Shown: positions 7,685 through 16,083, counted from the stretch's first letter. The stretch: 48,309 bases of DNA from Nanobdellota archaeon (GCA_023132895.1 JAGLXL010000008.1:1-48309); one strand, 5' to 3'. Translations and numbers: made by a program. Notes: generated by a model not told the origin, from the letters alone.

Positions 7685-10603
7685 ATGAAAAAAGAACCAG
7701 TAGTTTTTGATCATGCTCAGAATTCCAAGGGAATTCTGACATTCAAAGAAATAGAAAAAAAATGGCAGGAAAAGTGGGATCAAGATAAAGTCTTCCACGC
7801 CGAAGTAGATAATAGGAAAAAATTCTATGTTGCCATTGTTTATCCTTATATGAGTGGCCTTCTTCACTTAGGACATTTATTCACTTACATGACTTCTGAA
7901 ATCCAATTAAGATACAAACGCATGCAAAACTACAACACTTTAGCTAAATTTGGCTTCCACTGCACTGGCACCCCCATTATTGCTGCTGCCCAAAGAGTCA
8001 AAGAAAACGAACCCCAGCAAATCCAAACTCTGAAAAAAATGGGCATCTCAGATAAAGAAATTCCTAAATTCTCTGACCCAGAATACTGGACAGAATACTT
8101 TCCCAAGGAAACTCTCAAAGACGCCAAAGCCTTGGGCTTCTCCATCGACGAATGTTATGCATTCAAAACAACTTACTTAAATCCGCCTTACGATGCTTTC
8201 ATCACCTGGCAATTCAATAAATTAAAAGAAAAAGGTTATGTCAAAAAAGGCAAACACCCAGTTGTCTGGTGTCCTAAAGACAATCTTCCTGTTGGCGACC
8301 ACGACCGGGCTGAAGGAGAAGGTGAAACACCGCAAGAATTTATTCTTTTCAAATTTAAATTGCCTGACAACCGTTATATCCTCACTGCCACTCTCAGACA
8401 CGATACTGTTTGGGGCATTACTAATGTCTATGCTAATCCTGAAATTGAATACACTGAAATTGAAACTAGAGGCGAACATTGGATTGTTGGCGAGCCCATG
8501 ATTAAAAAACTCCAAGACCAGGATTTCCAAGTCAAGATCATCGGCCAAGTCAAAGGAGAAACATTAATCGGACAAAAAGTAGAATCTTTTGGTGATAAAG
8601 AACTTCTCGTCCTGCCTGCTACTTTCCTTGACCCAAATTATGGCACTGGTATGGTTCATTCTGTTCCTTCAGATTCAGCTGACGACTTAATTGCCCTTCA
8701 AGAACTTCAAAAAAATGACGCCTTAATCAAAAAATACAATCTCGACCCGGCAGAAGTCAAAGCCATTAAACCAATTGAAATCTTCAATACCCCGGAAATC
8801 GGCGCCAACTCAGCTCAATATTTCTTAGACAAATACAAGGTCAAATCACAAAATGAACGCGACAAACTTGAAAAAATAAAAAAAGAACTTTACAAACTTA
8901 CTTTTACCCAATCAACTTTTGGCCCTCTCTACAAAAAAGGCTTTTCCAAAAGCTTAGCCGGCATGCCAATTCCAGAAGGCCAGAAAATCATCAAAAAAGA
9001 ACTTCTTGAACAGGGCCTCATCGATACTTTCTATGAACTCACCGGCCCAGTCACTTGCCGCTGTTTAACTAAATGCATTGTCAAAGTTGTCAGCGACCAA
9101 TGGTTCCTTGAATACAATGATTTAAAATGGAAAAAACTAGCCCACCAATGCCTCGACAGCATGAAACTTTACCCAGAACAGGTCAGAAAACAATTCGACT
9201 ATGTTATAGACTGGCTGCATCATTGGGCCTGTACCAGAGAATTTGGCCTTGGCACTAAATTGCCTTGGGATCAAAATTGGGTCATTGAATCATTATCAGA
9301 TTCAACCATTCAAATGGCTTATGGCACTATTTCAAAATATCTACAGCACCCAGAAGATTATGGTTTCAAAATAGATAAATTAAACGACGAATTTTTTGAT
9401 TACATCTATCTCAACAAAGGCAAAGCAGATGCAGTTGAAAAATCAACACAAATTCCAAAAAAAATAATTGAAACCATGAAAAAAGATTTTGAATATTGGT
9501 ATCCTTTTGATTTCCGTAACAGCGCCAAAGATTTAATCCAAAATCACCTGGCTTTCTGCATTTTCAATCATACCGCTATTTTTCCAAAAAAACATTGGCC
9601 GCAGGCCTATGCTATCAACGGCCGCATCATGGTTGACAATCAGAAAATGTCAAAATCCAAAGGCAACTTTTTCACTGCTAGAGAACTCTACCAAAAACAT
9701 GGCGCTGATATCGTCCGTCTCACAGCAGCTAATGCTGGTGAAGGTATTGATGATGCCAACTTCGACATGACCTTTTTAGAAACAGCTCCCAAAAAACTTA
9801 ATGAACTCCACACCTTCATCAAAGAAAATTACAACCAAGGCCGAACAGAACGACTGCCAATTGATGATTGGTTTGAATCCATTCTCAACAATGCTGTCAA
9901 AGAATCTACTCAGCACATGGAAAACATTGAATTCAAATCAGCTATCCTTAAAGGTTTCCTCGACCTTCAACGACACCTCAAATGGTACAGTAAAAGAACC
10001 AATATCAATTACCACAAAGATTTAATCAATCAATACATTGAAGCCCAGATCAAACTCCTCACCCCCTTCACACCCCACTTTTGCGAAGAAATGTGGTCAG
10101 CCATTGGCAAAAAAGCTTATGTCTCTCAAGAACTCTGGCCAAAATTTGACCCAACCAAAATCAACCAAGATTTTGAACGTGGCGAAGAATTGATTAGCCA
10201 AGTTATGACTGATATCAACACTGTTCTTAAACTAGCTAAGATTGAAAAACCAAAAACCATCACTCTCATCATTTCACCGCAATGGAAATACCTGCTTTTC
10301 AAAAACTTAAAACAAATCTTCAATGAAACCCATGACTTCAAAGAAATCCTCAAAAGAGCCATGACCGATGATTTAAAACAATACGGCAAAGACATCACTA
10401 AGATACTTCCAAGATATGTTAAATTAGGCTCAGTACCAGATGTCACCAGTCAAGCCTTAGAAAACCAAGCCATTGAACATGCTCAAGATTTCCTGTCAAA
10501 AAGATACAGCCATGCCCAAATAGAAATCACTAATGCTGAAAACTCCCAAGAATCAAAAGCCAGCCAAGCCCTGCCAAATAAACCAGCTATATTAGTGAAA
10601 TGA
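7685..10603 (+). CDS. leuS: Leucyl-tRNA synthetase, archaeal type
   Basis: About 972 residues from the ATG at 7685 (MKKEPVVFDH); a GTG at 7661 would add eight residues. The HIGH motif is SGLLHLGH, the class I KMSKS motif is QKMSKSKGNFF near residue 655, and a large CP1 editing region lies between (WCPKDNLPVGDHDRAEGEG, LRHDTVWGITNVY, GTGMVHSVPSD). It charges tRNA-Leu in the cytoplasm, such as the tRNA-Leu(GAG) encoded 1.5 kb upstream. The stop overlaps the SDR start (ATGA), suggesting co-translation. Confidence 0.96.
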   Translation: MKKEPVVFDHAQNSKGILTFKEIEKKWQEKWDQDKVFHAEVDNRKKFYVAIVYPYMSGLLHLGHLFTYMTSEIQLRYKRMQNYNTLAKFGFHCTGTPIIAAAQRVKENEPQQIQTLKKMGISDKEIPKFSDPEYWTEYFPKETLKDAKALGFSIDECYAFKTTYLNPPYDAFITWQFNKLKEKGYVKKGKHPVVWCPKDNLPVGDHDRAEGEGETPQEFILFKFKLPDNRYILTATLRHDTVWGITNVYANPEIEYTEIETRGEHWIVGEPMIKKLQDQDFQVKIIGQVKGETLIGQKVESFGDKELLVLPATFLDPNYGTGMVHSVPSDSADDLIALQELQKNDALIKKYNLDPAEVKAIKPIEIFNTPEIGANSAQYFLDKYKVKSQNERDKLEKIKKELYKLTFTQSTFGPLYKKGFSKSLAGMPIPEGQKIIKKELLEQGLIDTFYELTGPVTCRCLTKCIVKVVSDQWFLEYNDLKWKKLAHQCLDSMKLYPEQVRKQFDYVIDWLHHWACTREFGLGTKLPWDQNWVIESLSDSTIQMAYGTISKYLQHPEDYGFKIDKLNDEFFDYIYLNKGKADAVEKSTQIPKKIIETMKKDFEYWYPFDFRNSAKDLIQNHLAFCIFNHTAIFPKKHWPQAYAINGRIMVDNQKMSKSKGNFFTARELYQKHGADIVRLTAANAGEGIDDANFDMTFLETAPKKLNELHTFIKENYNQGRTERLPIDDWFESILNNAVKESTQHMENIEFKSAILKGFLDLQRHLKWYSKRTNINYHKDLINQYIEAQIKLLTPFTPHFCEEMWSAIGKKAYVSQELWPKFDPTKINQDFERGEELISQVMTDINTVLKLAKIEKPKTITLIISPQWKYLLFKNLKQIFNETHDFKEILKRAMTDDLKQYGKDITKILPRYVKLGSVPDVTSQALENQAIEHAQDFLSKRYSHAQIEITNAENSQESKASQALPNKPAILVK

Positions 10604-11289
10604 AATTAAAAGATAAAATTGTTGTTATAACCGGGGCAAGTAAAGGTCTAGGTCGAGAGCTGGCTCTTATCTTAGCAAAAGAAGGATGTAATTTAGTTCT
10701 AAGTGGACGTTCAAAAGAAGATTTAGAAGAATTATCTACAACTATCGGTGCCATATCTATTATGGCTGATGTAACCAATGAAAAACAAGTCGCAAATCTT
10801 GCAGATAAAACCTTGGAAAAATTTGGTCGGATTGATATTTGGATTAATAATGCTGGAATTTGGCTCCCTCATGCGCTAATTGAAGAAACCGATTGGAAAA
10901 GAGTTCATGAGATGATTGAAGTGAATTTATTTGGGACAATTTACGGTTCTAAATTTGCATTAGTACAAATGAAGAAGCAAAAATCTGGAACAATTATCAA
11001 TATCTTATCCACTAGTGCATTGGAAGGCAGAGCTGGTTCATCCGGATATTGTACCAGCAAGTATGCTACAGCAGGATTTACAAAATCATTAAGTTTAGAA
11101 GCAAAACCAAGTGGAATTCAAGTAATTGGGATTTATCCAGGCGGCATGAAAACACACCTTTTTGATGAGGAAAAACCAGCAGATTTCAAAAATTTTATGG
11201 ACCCTATGTTCGTAGCTGAAAAGATCGTTGAAAATCTTAAGAAAGAAAATCTTAAGGAAGAATTAATTCTAAAAAGACCAGAAAAATAA
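10600..11289 (+). CDS. Short-chain dehydrogenase/reductase, substrate unknown
   Basis: 229 residues of classical SDR fold. The NAD(P)-binding glycine motif is TGASKGLG near residue 12, NNAG appears near residue 84, and the catalytic Ser-Tyr-Lys set is seen in NILSTSAL and GYCTSK. The acidic residue expected for NAD preference is not obvious after the second strand (SGRSKED), and Arg-Ser there suggests NADP(H), which is inference. It overlaps leuS by four bases but has no clear functional link. Its stop codon lies only four bases from the 3' end of the convergent SRP RNA gene. Confidence 0.9.
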   Translation: MKLKDKIVVITGASKGLGRELALILAKEGCNLVLSGRSKEDLEELSTTIGAISIMADVTNEKQVANLADKTLEKFGRIDIWINNAGIWLPHALIEETDWKRVHEMIEVNLFGTIYGSKFALVQMKKQKSGTIINILSTSALEGRAGSSGYCTSKYATAGFTKSLSLEAKPSGIQVIGIYPGGMKTHLFDEEKPADFKNFMDPMFVAEKIVENLKKENLKEELILKRPEK

Positions 11290-11306
11290 AGTAGGTAGGC
11301 ACGCCA

Positions 11307-12044
11307 TCAGTCTCTTAACAATAAATCAAGTTTCTTTCTTTTCGTAGGATTTCTAAAATTTATTTTCTTTTGAAAAATTAATGAGGATTTTTTCCCAACA
11401 AATCTAAGAATGAATACATCTTGATTCCATTTTCTTTGGATATCTGATTTAATACTATATCTTCCTTTCAAAATTTCTTTAATTTCCTCTAGAATAGTTC
11501 TATCTTTCTGTGTTAATTGAAATCTAATTTTAAAATACCTTTTATCATTAACAACACGATTGATAGTTTTACTTATATCAGCCTCAGCATCAAAAAAACC
11601 ACTTAAAAAATTACTCATAAAATATCTATCAGACAAGATCCAACCAGGAATAGAAATTATGTTCTTTTTCCCCATTGGAATTTTTAACTGTTTATTCAAA
11701 AACCAATGAAGAACTTTACATGAACCAGCCTTGCCAACCCACATATTAGTATTTTTCCTTTTGAAAACTCTTAAATTAAAATCAAATTTATCTTTGATAA
11801 TCAAACTAACTAACTTGATTTGTTCCAAATCAAAATCACCATAAGTAATTTCATAATTTTGTTCTCCTCTCCCATATGTTTTTTCAATATCCTCCAGATA
11901 GCCATCACCCAAATGATATCCAGTCAAATAAGCCAAATCAGAATCTAAAACAGGGATTTTTAATTTATGAGGAGACCTTGCTACTCTCATTAATCCATTT
12001 TCTATAATAATATTTTCAAATCTCTCATACTTAATTTTATTCAT
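11307..12044 (-). CDS. LAGLIDADG homing endonuclease inside SRP RNA
   Basis: 245 residues from the ATG at 12044 (MNKIKYERFENIII); a TTG at 12113 would add 23 residues that overlap structured RNA. Two LAGLIDADG helices are visible: LTGYHLGDGY near residue 45 and FLSGFFDAEAD near residue 148, so the protein is a pseudo-dimeric, single-chain type. Between and after them lie beta-rich segments typical of DNA binding. It should cleave the intron-less SRP RNA gene to spread the element, and related proteins can also aid splicing. ATTTAAAA about 25 bases upstream could give the gene its own leaderless transcript. Frame intact, with no sign of decay. Confidence 0.88.
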   Translation of the reverse strand: MNKIKYERFENIIIENGLMRVARSPHKLKIPVLDSDLAYLTGYHLGDGYLEDIEKTYGRGEQNYEITYGDFDLEQIKLVSLIIKDKFDFNLRVFKRKNTNMWVGKAGSCKVLHWFLNKQLKIPMGKKNIISIPGWILSDRYFMSNFLSGFFDAEADISKTINRVVNDKRYFKIRFQLTQKDRTILEEIKEILKGRYSIKSDIQRKWNQDVFILRFVGKKSSLIFQKKINFRNPTKRKKLDLLLRD

Positions 12045-12183
12045 GAAATTTAATAAGAATTTATCTTTTAAATATCCTGCGTGAGGACTTGTCCAGTGGG
12101 TTGTGCTCCACAAGACGTCAGGTAAATTTGTTTGTTCATGGTATTATGGGGCACATCCAAAAGTGGATACATTAACCAACTAT
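11309..12183 (-). mobile_element. Putative intron in SRP RNA helix 1 carrying a LAGLIDADG gene
   Basis: The boundaries are those that best restore helix 1 (AACCA joined to GATGGC). The first ~140 nt are structured and non-coding (for example GGAC-AA-GTCC, ATCCA-CTTT-TGGAT), and the rest is almost filled by the endonuclease gene, whose TGA spans the 3' junction. Flanks show CCAATAGT facing ACTGATGG, and TTAATG facing TGTTAA, so the junctions can be brought together. I could not draw a canonical bulge-helix-bulge by eye. There is too little sequence after the gene for an ordinary group I core, so an archaeal BHB-type intron is favoured. Confidence 0.65.
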
Positions 12184-12470
12184 TGGTTAATCCTTAAACC
12201 CACCTCCACTCTGCGACCCTATAAACATTGAGAACTACGCTAAGCACTGCTCCATTCCTGGCCTGATGCGATTCACATAGCCACAATCCTATAGGACAGG
12301 GCTTCGACGGTAAGGTCAAGGCCAATAGCCAGTAAAATATACCGCCTCTTGGATTTCAGCTCCACCATATAGCCAATTTGTGGTTATAGATCACGGCTAA
12401 CGATCCAGCCTAGCCTTTCCAAACCAGATAAGCTATGTCTAGCCTACCCATAACCATTTCAAAATTTACC

Positions 12471-12480
12471 CTTTATAAAA
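12471..12480 (-). promoter_or_regulatory. TATA box of the SRP RNA gene
   Basis: Minus-strand TTTTATAAAG preceded by GCGCAAA (BRE-like). The expected start 25-30 bases downstream, near 12449, coincides with GGGTAGGC, the strand that closes helix 1. This supports the chosen 5' end. Confidence 0.65.
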
Positions 12481-12494
12481 TTTGCGCTAAATTA

Positions 12495-12609
12495 TTGAAA
12501 ATTGGATTCAATTTTCAATTCCAAAAATCGCACACAGTTGTGCGATTTTCGTTATACTTAATCACAACAAAATTTATTAACCCCCATTACCCCTGAAAAA
12601 CCATGGGGG
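12495..12609 (+). repeat. Three hairpins between SRP RNA and the MBL gene
   Basis: Perfect stem TTGAAAATTG / CAATTTTCAA (12495-12518, loop GATT), perfect 11-bp stem AAAATCGCACA / TGTGCGATTTT (12524-12549, loop CAGT), and CCCCCAT / ATGGGGG (12581-12609). A TATA-like AATTTATTAA lies just before the third. The first two sit between divergent promoters, so they may be regulatory rather than transcribed. Confidence 0.55.
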
Positions 12610-12620
12610 ACTTAGTTTAA

Positions 12621-13472
12621 ATGGCAAAAATCATCTTTCTTGGTACTGGCGGTGATAAATCAGTTATTGGCAGACAAATCCGCGCTTCAGGAGGCATCAT
12701 TCTCCAGGATAATAACCTCCAATTTCACATTGATCCTGGTCCAGGTTCTTTAGTCAAGGCCAAAGAATTTGGCATTAACCTCAGAGCCAACACTGCTCTT
12801 TTAGTTACACATAATCACGTCGGACACTGCAATGATGTCAATGCTGTTATTGATGCCATGACCCTTTCTGGATTAGATAAAAAAGGAGTCTTAATCGCCA
12901 ATGAAACTGTTATCAATGGCCATGAAAGCATGACCCCTACTTTAACTAATTTCCACAAAAATTGCTTGGAAAAAACCATTGCCTTGAAACCAGGACAAAA
13001 GGTCGGCATCGAAGATATCGAAATCCATGCCACACCTGCCCAACATCACGACCCCAACACCATTGGTTTCAAGATTGTCACCCCTAGATTTATCCTTGGC
13101 TACACTTCTGATACTGCTTATACTAAAGAACTGGCCGAAGCCTTTGAAAATACCGACATCCTCATCCTCAACATGGTTTATCCTGGAGATACCAAGACCG
13201 ACAACCATCTCAACAAAGAATCTGTCATCAAGCTTTTGCAAAAAACAAAACCTCGACTTGCCATTATCCAGCATTTTGGTTTTGATGTCCTTAAAGCCGA
13301 CCCTTTATTAGAATCCCGAGACATCCAAAGACAAACCGGCATCCAAACTATTGCTGCTAAAGACGGCTTCATCATTACTCCTGCCTCTTATGATGCCCGC
13401 TCTAAACAACAAAGATTAAATCTTTTTACAAAAGAAGAACAATCGCATAACCCACCAGACACCCAATCGTAA
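12621..13472 (+). CDS. MBL-fold metallohydrolase, RNase Z-like, with altered metal motif
   Basis: 283 residues of metallo-beta-lactamase fold. The N terminus KIIFLGTGGDKS and HIDPGPG are typical of RNase Z/ElaC-like and related hydrolases. The metal motif reads THNHVGH, where the family usually has HxHxDH, so the aspartate is glycine. Later metal positions appear as AQHHDPN, GYTSDTAY and IQHFGF. The last ~30 residues are polar and overlap the convergent presenilin-like gene by 47 bases. The substrate is not evident. Without the Asp it may bind one metal only or act on a different substrate. Confidence 0.85.
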   Translation: MAKIIFLGTGGDKSVIGRQIRASGGIILQDNNLQFHIDPGPGSLVKAKEFGINLRANTALLVTHNHVGHCNDVNAVIDAMTLSGLDKKGVLIANETVINGHESMTPTLTNFHKNCLEKTIALKPGQKVGIEDIEIHATPAQHHDPNTIGFKIVTPRFILGYTSDTAYTKELAEAFENTDILILNMVYPGDTKTDNHLNKESVIKLLQKTKPRLAIIQHFGFDVLKADPLLESRDIQRQTGIQTIAAKDGFIITPASYDARSKQQRLNLFTKEEQSHNPPDTQS

Positions 13473-14322
13473 TAAAAGGCATGGCTGGATAAAATTTATC
13501 TTTCTCACTTTTCAAAAATAAAAGCAGTAAAGCACCCGTCACACAAACAGTCACAATTAATGATTTTAAAAAAGGAAAACTTGCTCCCTTTTCAATCAAT
13601 TCTTTTAAAATAACTCCGGTAAAAATCAAAGGAAAACCAATATCTCCGCCGCCTAAAACCGCGGTCTTGATTTTAACTAATTTTTCTTTAACTTTCCTTC
13701 CTTTTTTCTTGATTTCCCTTTTAGGCAGTGCATAAGGAATTAGCAAACCAGCAAAAATTTTCTGTTTGGATTGGAACTTTGCCAATTTGACCATGTGTTT
13801 GCTTTTCCAGACTGCATACATATCATAAACAGAAATCAATAATAACATCATTACCGCTGCAAAGATATTCATAATTGGTACAAATATTGCTGCCAGCCCG
13901 CCATAAACAAACAACTCAGTCAGATTCTGGACATAAACATTTGGTCTAATTATCTTCCATAAGGCTAGACCCAATGCTAAAACAATTGCAATCATCATCG
14001 GCATAAAAGCTCCAAAAGCCACCAATAAAGTCAGCCAAATCGCTCCAAAAAACCACAATTTCCATAAAAAACCAACTTTAAATTTAATCATTAATAACAA
14101 CATAATCGTTCCAATCACTACGGCTATCAAAATCCAGATAAATGAAGTCGTCTCCTCAACCTCTGGCCTTTCTAAACCAATTGGCAAATCCTCAAACACT
14201 GCTTCACCAGTCTCAGTTGTTTTTTCAACATCAATATAAGAATTTGTAATTGCCAGACCGATTATCTGCGCTCCTAAAAAAACCAAAACTAAGAGCAGAG
14301 TAATTTTCAAGGAATGTTTCAT
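13426..14322 (-). CDS. Presenilin / signal-peptide-peptidase-like intramembrane aspartyl protease
   Basis: About 298 residues with around nine hydrophobic segments. The catalytic pair is SVYDMYAV (YD motif) and GGGDIGFPL (GxGD motif), followed by YPAMPF, the PAL-like signature near the C terminus. This is the archaeal presenilin-homologue family that cleaves helices within the membrane. A basic loop (KREIKKKGRKVKEK) lies between the two catalytic segments. The ATG at 14322 fits a TATA box near 14369-14379; the longer frame from 14361 would start upstream of the predicted transcription start. It converges on the MBL gene with an overlap. Confidence 0.9.
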   Translation of the reverse strand: MKHSLKITLLLVLVFLGAQIIGLAITNSYIDVEKTTETGEAVFEDLPIGLERPEVEETTSFIWILIAVVIGTIMLLLMIKFKVGFLWKLWFFGAIWLTLLVAFGAFMPMMIAIVLALGLALWKIIRPNVYVQNLTELFVYGGLAAIFVPIMNIFAAVMMLLLISVYDMYAVWKSKHMVKLAKFQSKQKIFAGLLIPYALPKREIKKKGRKVKEKLVKIKTAVLGGGDIGFPLIFTGVILKELIEKGASFPFLKSLIVTVCVTGALLLLFLKSEKDKFYPAMPFITIGCLVGYAIVLLL

Positions 14323-14401
14323 AATTAAAATAAATTCAGCATCATTTATTAATTTAACCATTTAAGTAAAATATATAAACAAAACAGCTCTTTCTAAGAC
14401 T

Positions 14402-15517
14402 ATGTCAAAAAAAGCAGTTGTCACACCTTGGGAAATTAAAGGGGATATTGATTACGAAAAATTAGCCAAGGAATTTGGAGTTGAACCTCTCAAAGAACTT
14501 CCTAAAGTTTTCAATGATAATGTTCTTTTTAGAAGAAAAGTTGTTTATGCTCACCGGGATATTGGCCGAATTATGAACGCCATTAAAGACAAGCAGCCTT
14601 ATGTCATGATGACTGGCCTTATGCCTAGCGGCAAATTTCATATTGGCCATATGGTGCTGGCTCAACAAATCATCTTCCACCAAAAAATGGGTGCCAAACT
14701 TTACATCGCCGTTGCCGACATAGAATCTTACAACACCCGAGGCCAAAGCCTGGAAGAAAGCAAAAAAATTGCTACAGAAGAATACATCACTAATTACATT
14801 GCCTTAGGCTTAAAACCAAAAAATTGTGAAATTTATTTCCAAAGCAACCGCTCCCAAGACGCAAAAAAAGCCAATGCCTTCTACCGCTTGCAAAACATTT
14901 TGGCTAAACACGCTACTTTCAATGAATTCAGAGCTGTTTATGGAGAAATAACTCCTGGCAAAATGATATCATCCCTACTCCAAGCTTCAGACATGCTTCA
15001 TGCCCAATTGCCAGAATTCGAAGGACCCATTCCAGTCGTCGTCCCTGTTGGCATTGATCAAGACCCGCACTTAAGACTAGCCCGCGATATCACCAAAAGA
15101 TTCAAAACTTACAAATTCACTCAACTCTCTTCAACTTATCATAAATTCATGCCTGGTTTAGGAGGAGGCAAAATGTCTTCTTCAGAACCAACTTCTTATA
15201 TTGCCTTAACAGATACACCAGAAGAAGCCGAAAGAAAAATCAAAAAATATGCTTTCTCAGGCGGCCAGCCAACTTTAGAAGAACACAGAAAAAAAGGCGG
15301 CAATCCTGATATCGATGTTTCCTTCCAATATCTTGCTAATTATTTCGAACCAGACGACAAAAAAATAAAGAAAATCTACAACGACTACAAATCAGGCCAG
15401 CTCTTAACCGGAGAACTAAAACAAATCCTGATCAAAAAACTCCAGCAATTCCTCAAAGAACATCAAAAAAATAGAGAAAAAGCCAAAAAACTTGTCAATA
15501 AATTTTTAAATCATTAA
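14402..15517 (+). CDS. trpS: Tryptophanyl-tRNA synthetase, archaeal/eukaryotic type
   Basis: 371 residues. The N-terminal VTPWEIKGDIDYEKL is characteristic of archaeal and eukaryotic TrpRS. The HIGH motif is GKFHIGHM, the KMSKS equivalent is GGGKMSSSEP, and the region VPVGIDQDPHLRLARDI shapes the active site. It attaches tryptophan to tRNA-Trp in the cytoplasm. It is divergent from the presenilin-like gene, sharing a 79-base intergenic region, and is followed at 32 bases by a small membrane protein gene. Confidence 0.95.
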   Translation: MSKKAVVTPWEIKGDIDYEKLAKEFGVEPLKELPKVFNDNVLFRRKVVYAHRDIGRIMNAIKDKQPYVMMTGLMPSGKFHIGHMVLAQQIIFHQKMGAKLYIAVADIESYNTRGQSLEESKKIATEEYITNYIALGLKPKNCEIYFQSNRSQDAKKANAFYRLQNILAKHATFNEFRAVYGEITPGKMISSLLQASDMLHAQLPEFEGPIPVVVPVGIDQDPHLRLARDITKRFKTYKFTQLSSTYHKFMPGLGGGKMSSSEPTSYIALTDTPEEAERKIKKYAFSGGQPTLEEHRKKGGNPDIDVSFQYLANYFEPDDKKIKKIYNDYKSGQLLTGELKQILIKKLQQFLKEHQKNREKAKKLVNKFLNH

Positions 15518-15549
15518 ATCATTCCTATTTAAAAGAGAGGTGTTTTAAA

Positions 15550-15780
15550 ATGGCCAAAAGAAAAGTTAAAAAAATAAAAATCAGCAAAAAATGGATTCCT
15601 GCTCCTTTACCAGCATCCTTTATGCTCACTGCCATCCTTGGTTTTATTATTTCTGCTCTCTGGGTTTTTCCGCTCAGTTATAATTGGGGCCTAACTTTCC
15701 TGATCTTTTTCAGCCTCATGTTTATTACTGCTGTTATTAACATGACCCGGGCTCCGCCTCTGCCTAAGTATAAAAAATAA
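15550..15780 (+). CDS. Small two-helix membrane protein, unknown function
   Basis: 76 residues: a very basic N terminus (AKRKVKKIKISKKW), two hydrophobic helices (about residues 22-42 and 46-64) joined by SYNWG, and a short basic tail. A good Shine-Dalgarno GAGAGGTG lies nine bases before the ATG, unlike most genes here, which appear leaderless. This suggests it is an internal gene in the trpS transcript. I do not recognise the family. Confidence 0.65.
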   Translation: MAKRKVKKIKISKKWIPAPLPASFMLTAILGFIISALWVFPLSYNWGLTFLIFFSLMFITAVINMTRAPPLPKYKK

Positions 15781-16083
15781 TCAGCGCTGCGCATCAAATT
15801 TTTCTTTTGCTTTACTTTCTTTATGATAAACTACATGAGAAGATCTTTTCTCAAACAAAGAAATTGCCAAAGCAACTAAATCGCTTTGGTATTCCTTCAA
15901 TCCTTTCTCCTTCATGATCTGGCGAGCATCTTCAATACACTCTTTCATCAAAGCCAGATTTTCCTGCTTTGATTTCTCCTCAACTTCCTTCTCCTCCAGC
16001 TCTGTCAAAAACACCTCTTCCCACCGCGGATAATTACTTCCTTCAATAGTCCTAGGAAAATTCTTTGAAAATGACATAATCAT
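15781..16083 (-). CDS. Small charged helical protein, unknown
   Basis: About 100 residues, with an acidic coiled stretch (LEEKEVEEKSKQE) in the middle. The N-terminal RTIEGSNYPRWEE looks ordered. A TATA-like ATATTTAAAG near 16100-16110 predicts a leaderless start at one of two close ATGs (16083 or 16077). The stop directly abuts the stop of the convergent small membrane protein. No family recognised. Confidence 0.6.
   Translation of the reverse strand: MIMSFSKNFPRTIEGSNYPRWEEVFLTELEEKEVEEKSKQENLALMKECIEDARQIMKEKGLKEYQSDLVALAISLFEKRSSHVVYHKESKAKEKFDAQR

Larger units (their letters stand above)
11293..12449 (-). ncRNA. SRP RNA (7S RNA) gene interrupted by a homing-endonuclease insertion
   Basis: On the minus strand 12265-12247 reads CAGGCCAGGAATGGAGCAG, the SRP54-binding loop of helix 8, closed by GCA..TGC. 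Upstream, GGCTAGGCTGG and CTATAACCACAAATTGG match the archaeal helix 2-4 region. The 5' end, GGGTAGGC (12449-12442), finds its partner GCCTACCT only at 11300-11293, beyond a LAGLIDADG gene. GCTTATCTGGTT (12433-12422) pairs with AACCA (12188-12184) joined to GATGGC (11308-11303) with one bulged T. Removing 12183-11309 therefore rebuilds terminal helix 1. Exon 1 is about 266 nt and exon 2 about 16 nt, giving ~282 nt, close to usual archaeal size. A T-rich tract (TTTATTTTT) follows as terminator. The SRP call is strong; the intron reading is inference from pairing. Confidence 0.85.

Noticed and set aside
12045-12113. N-terminal extension of the SRP-intron endonuclease from a TTG codon
   Set aside because: The extra 23 residues overlap structured RNA and are not needed for the fold; ATG 12044 is preferred.
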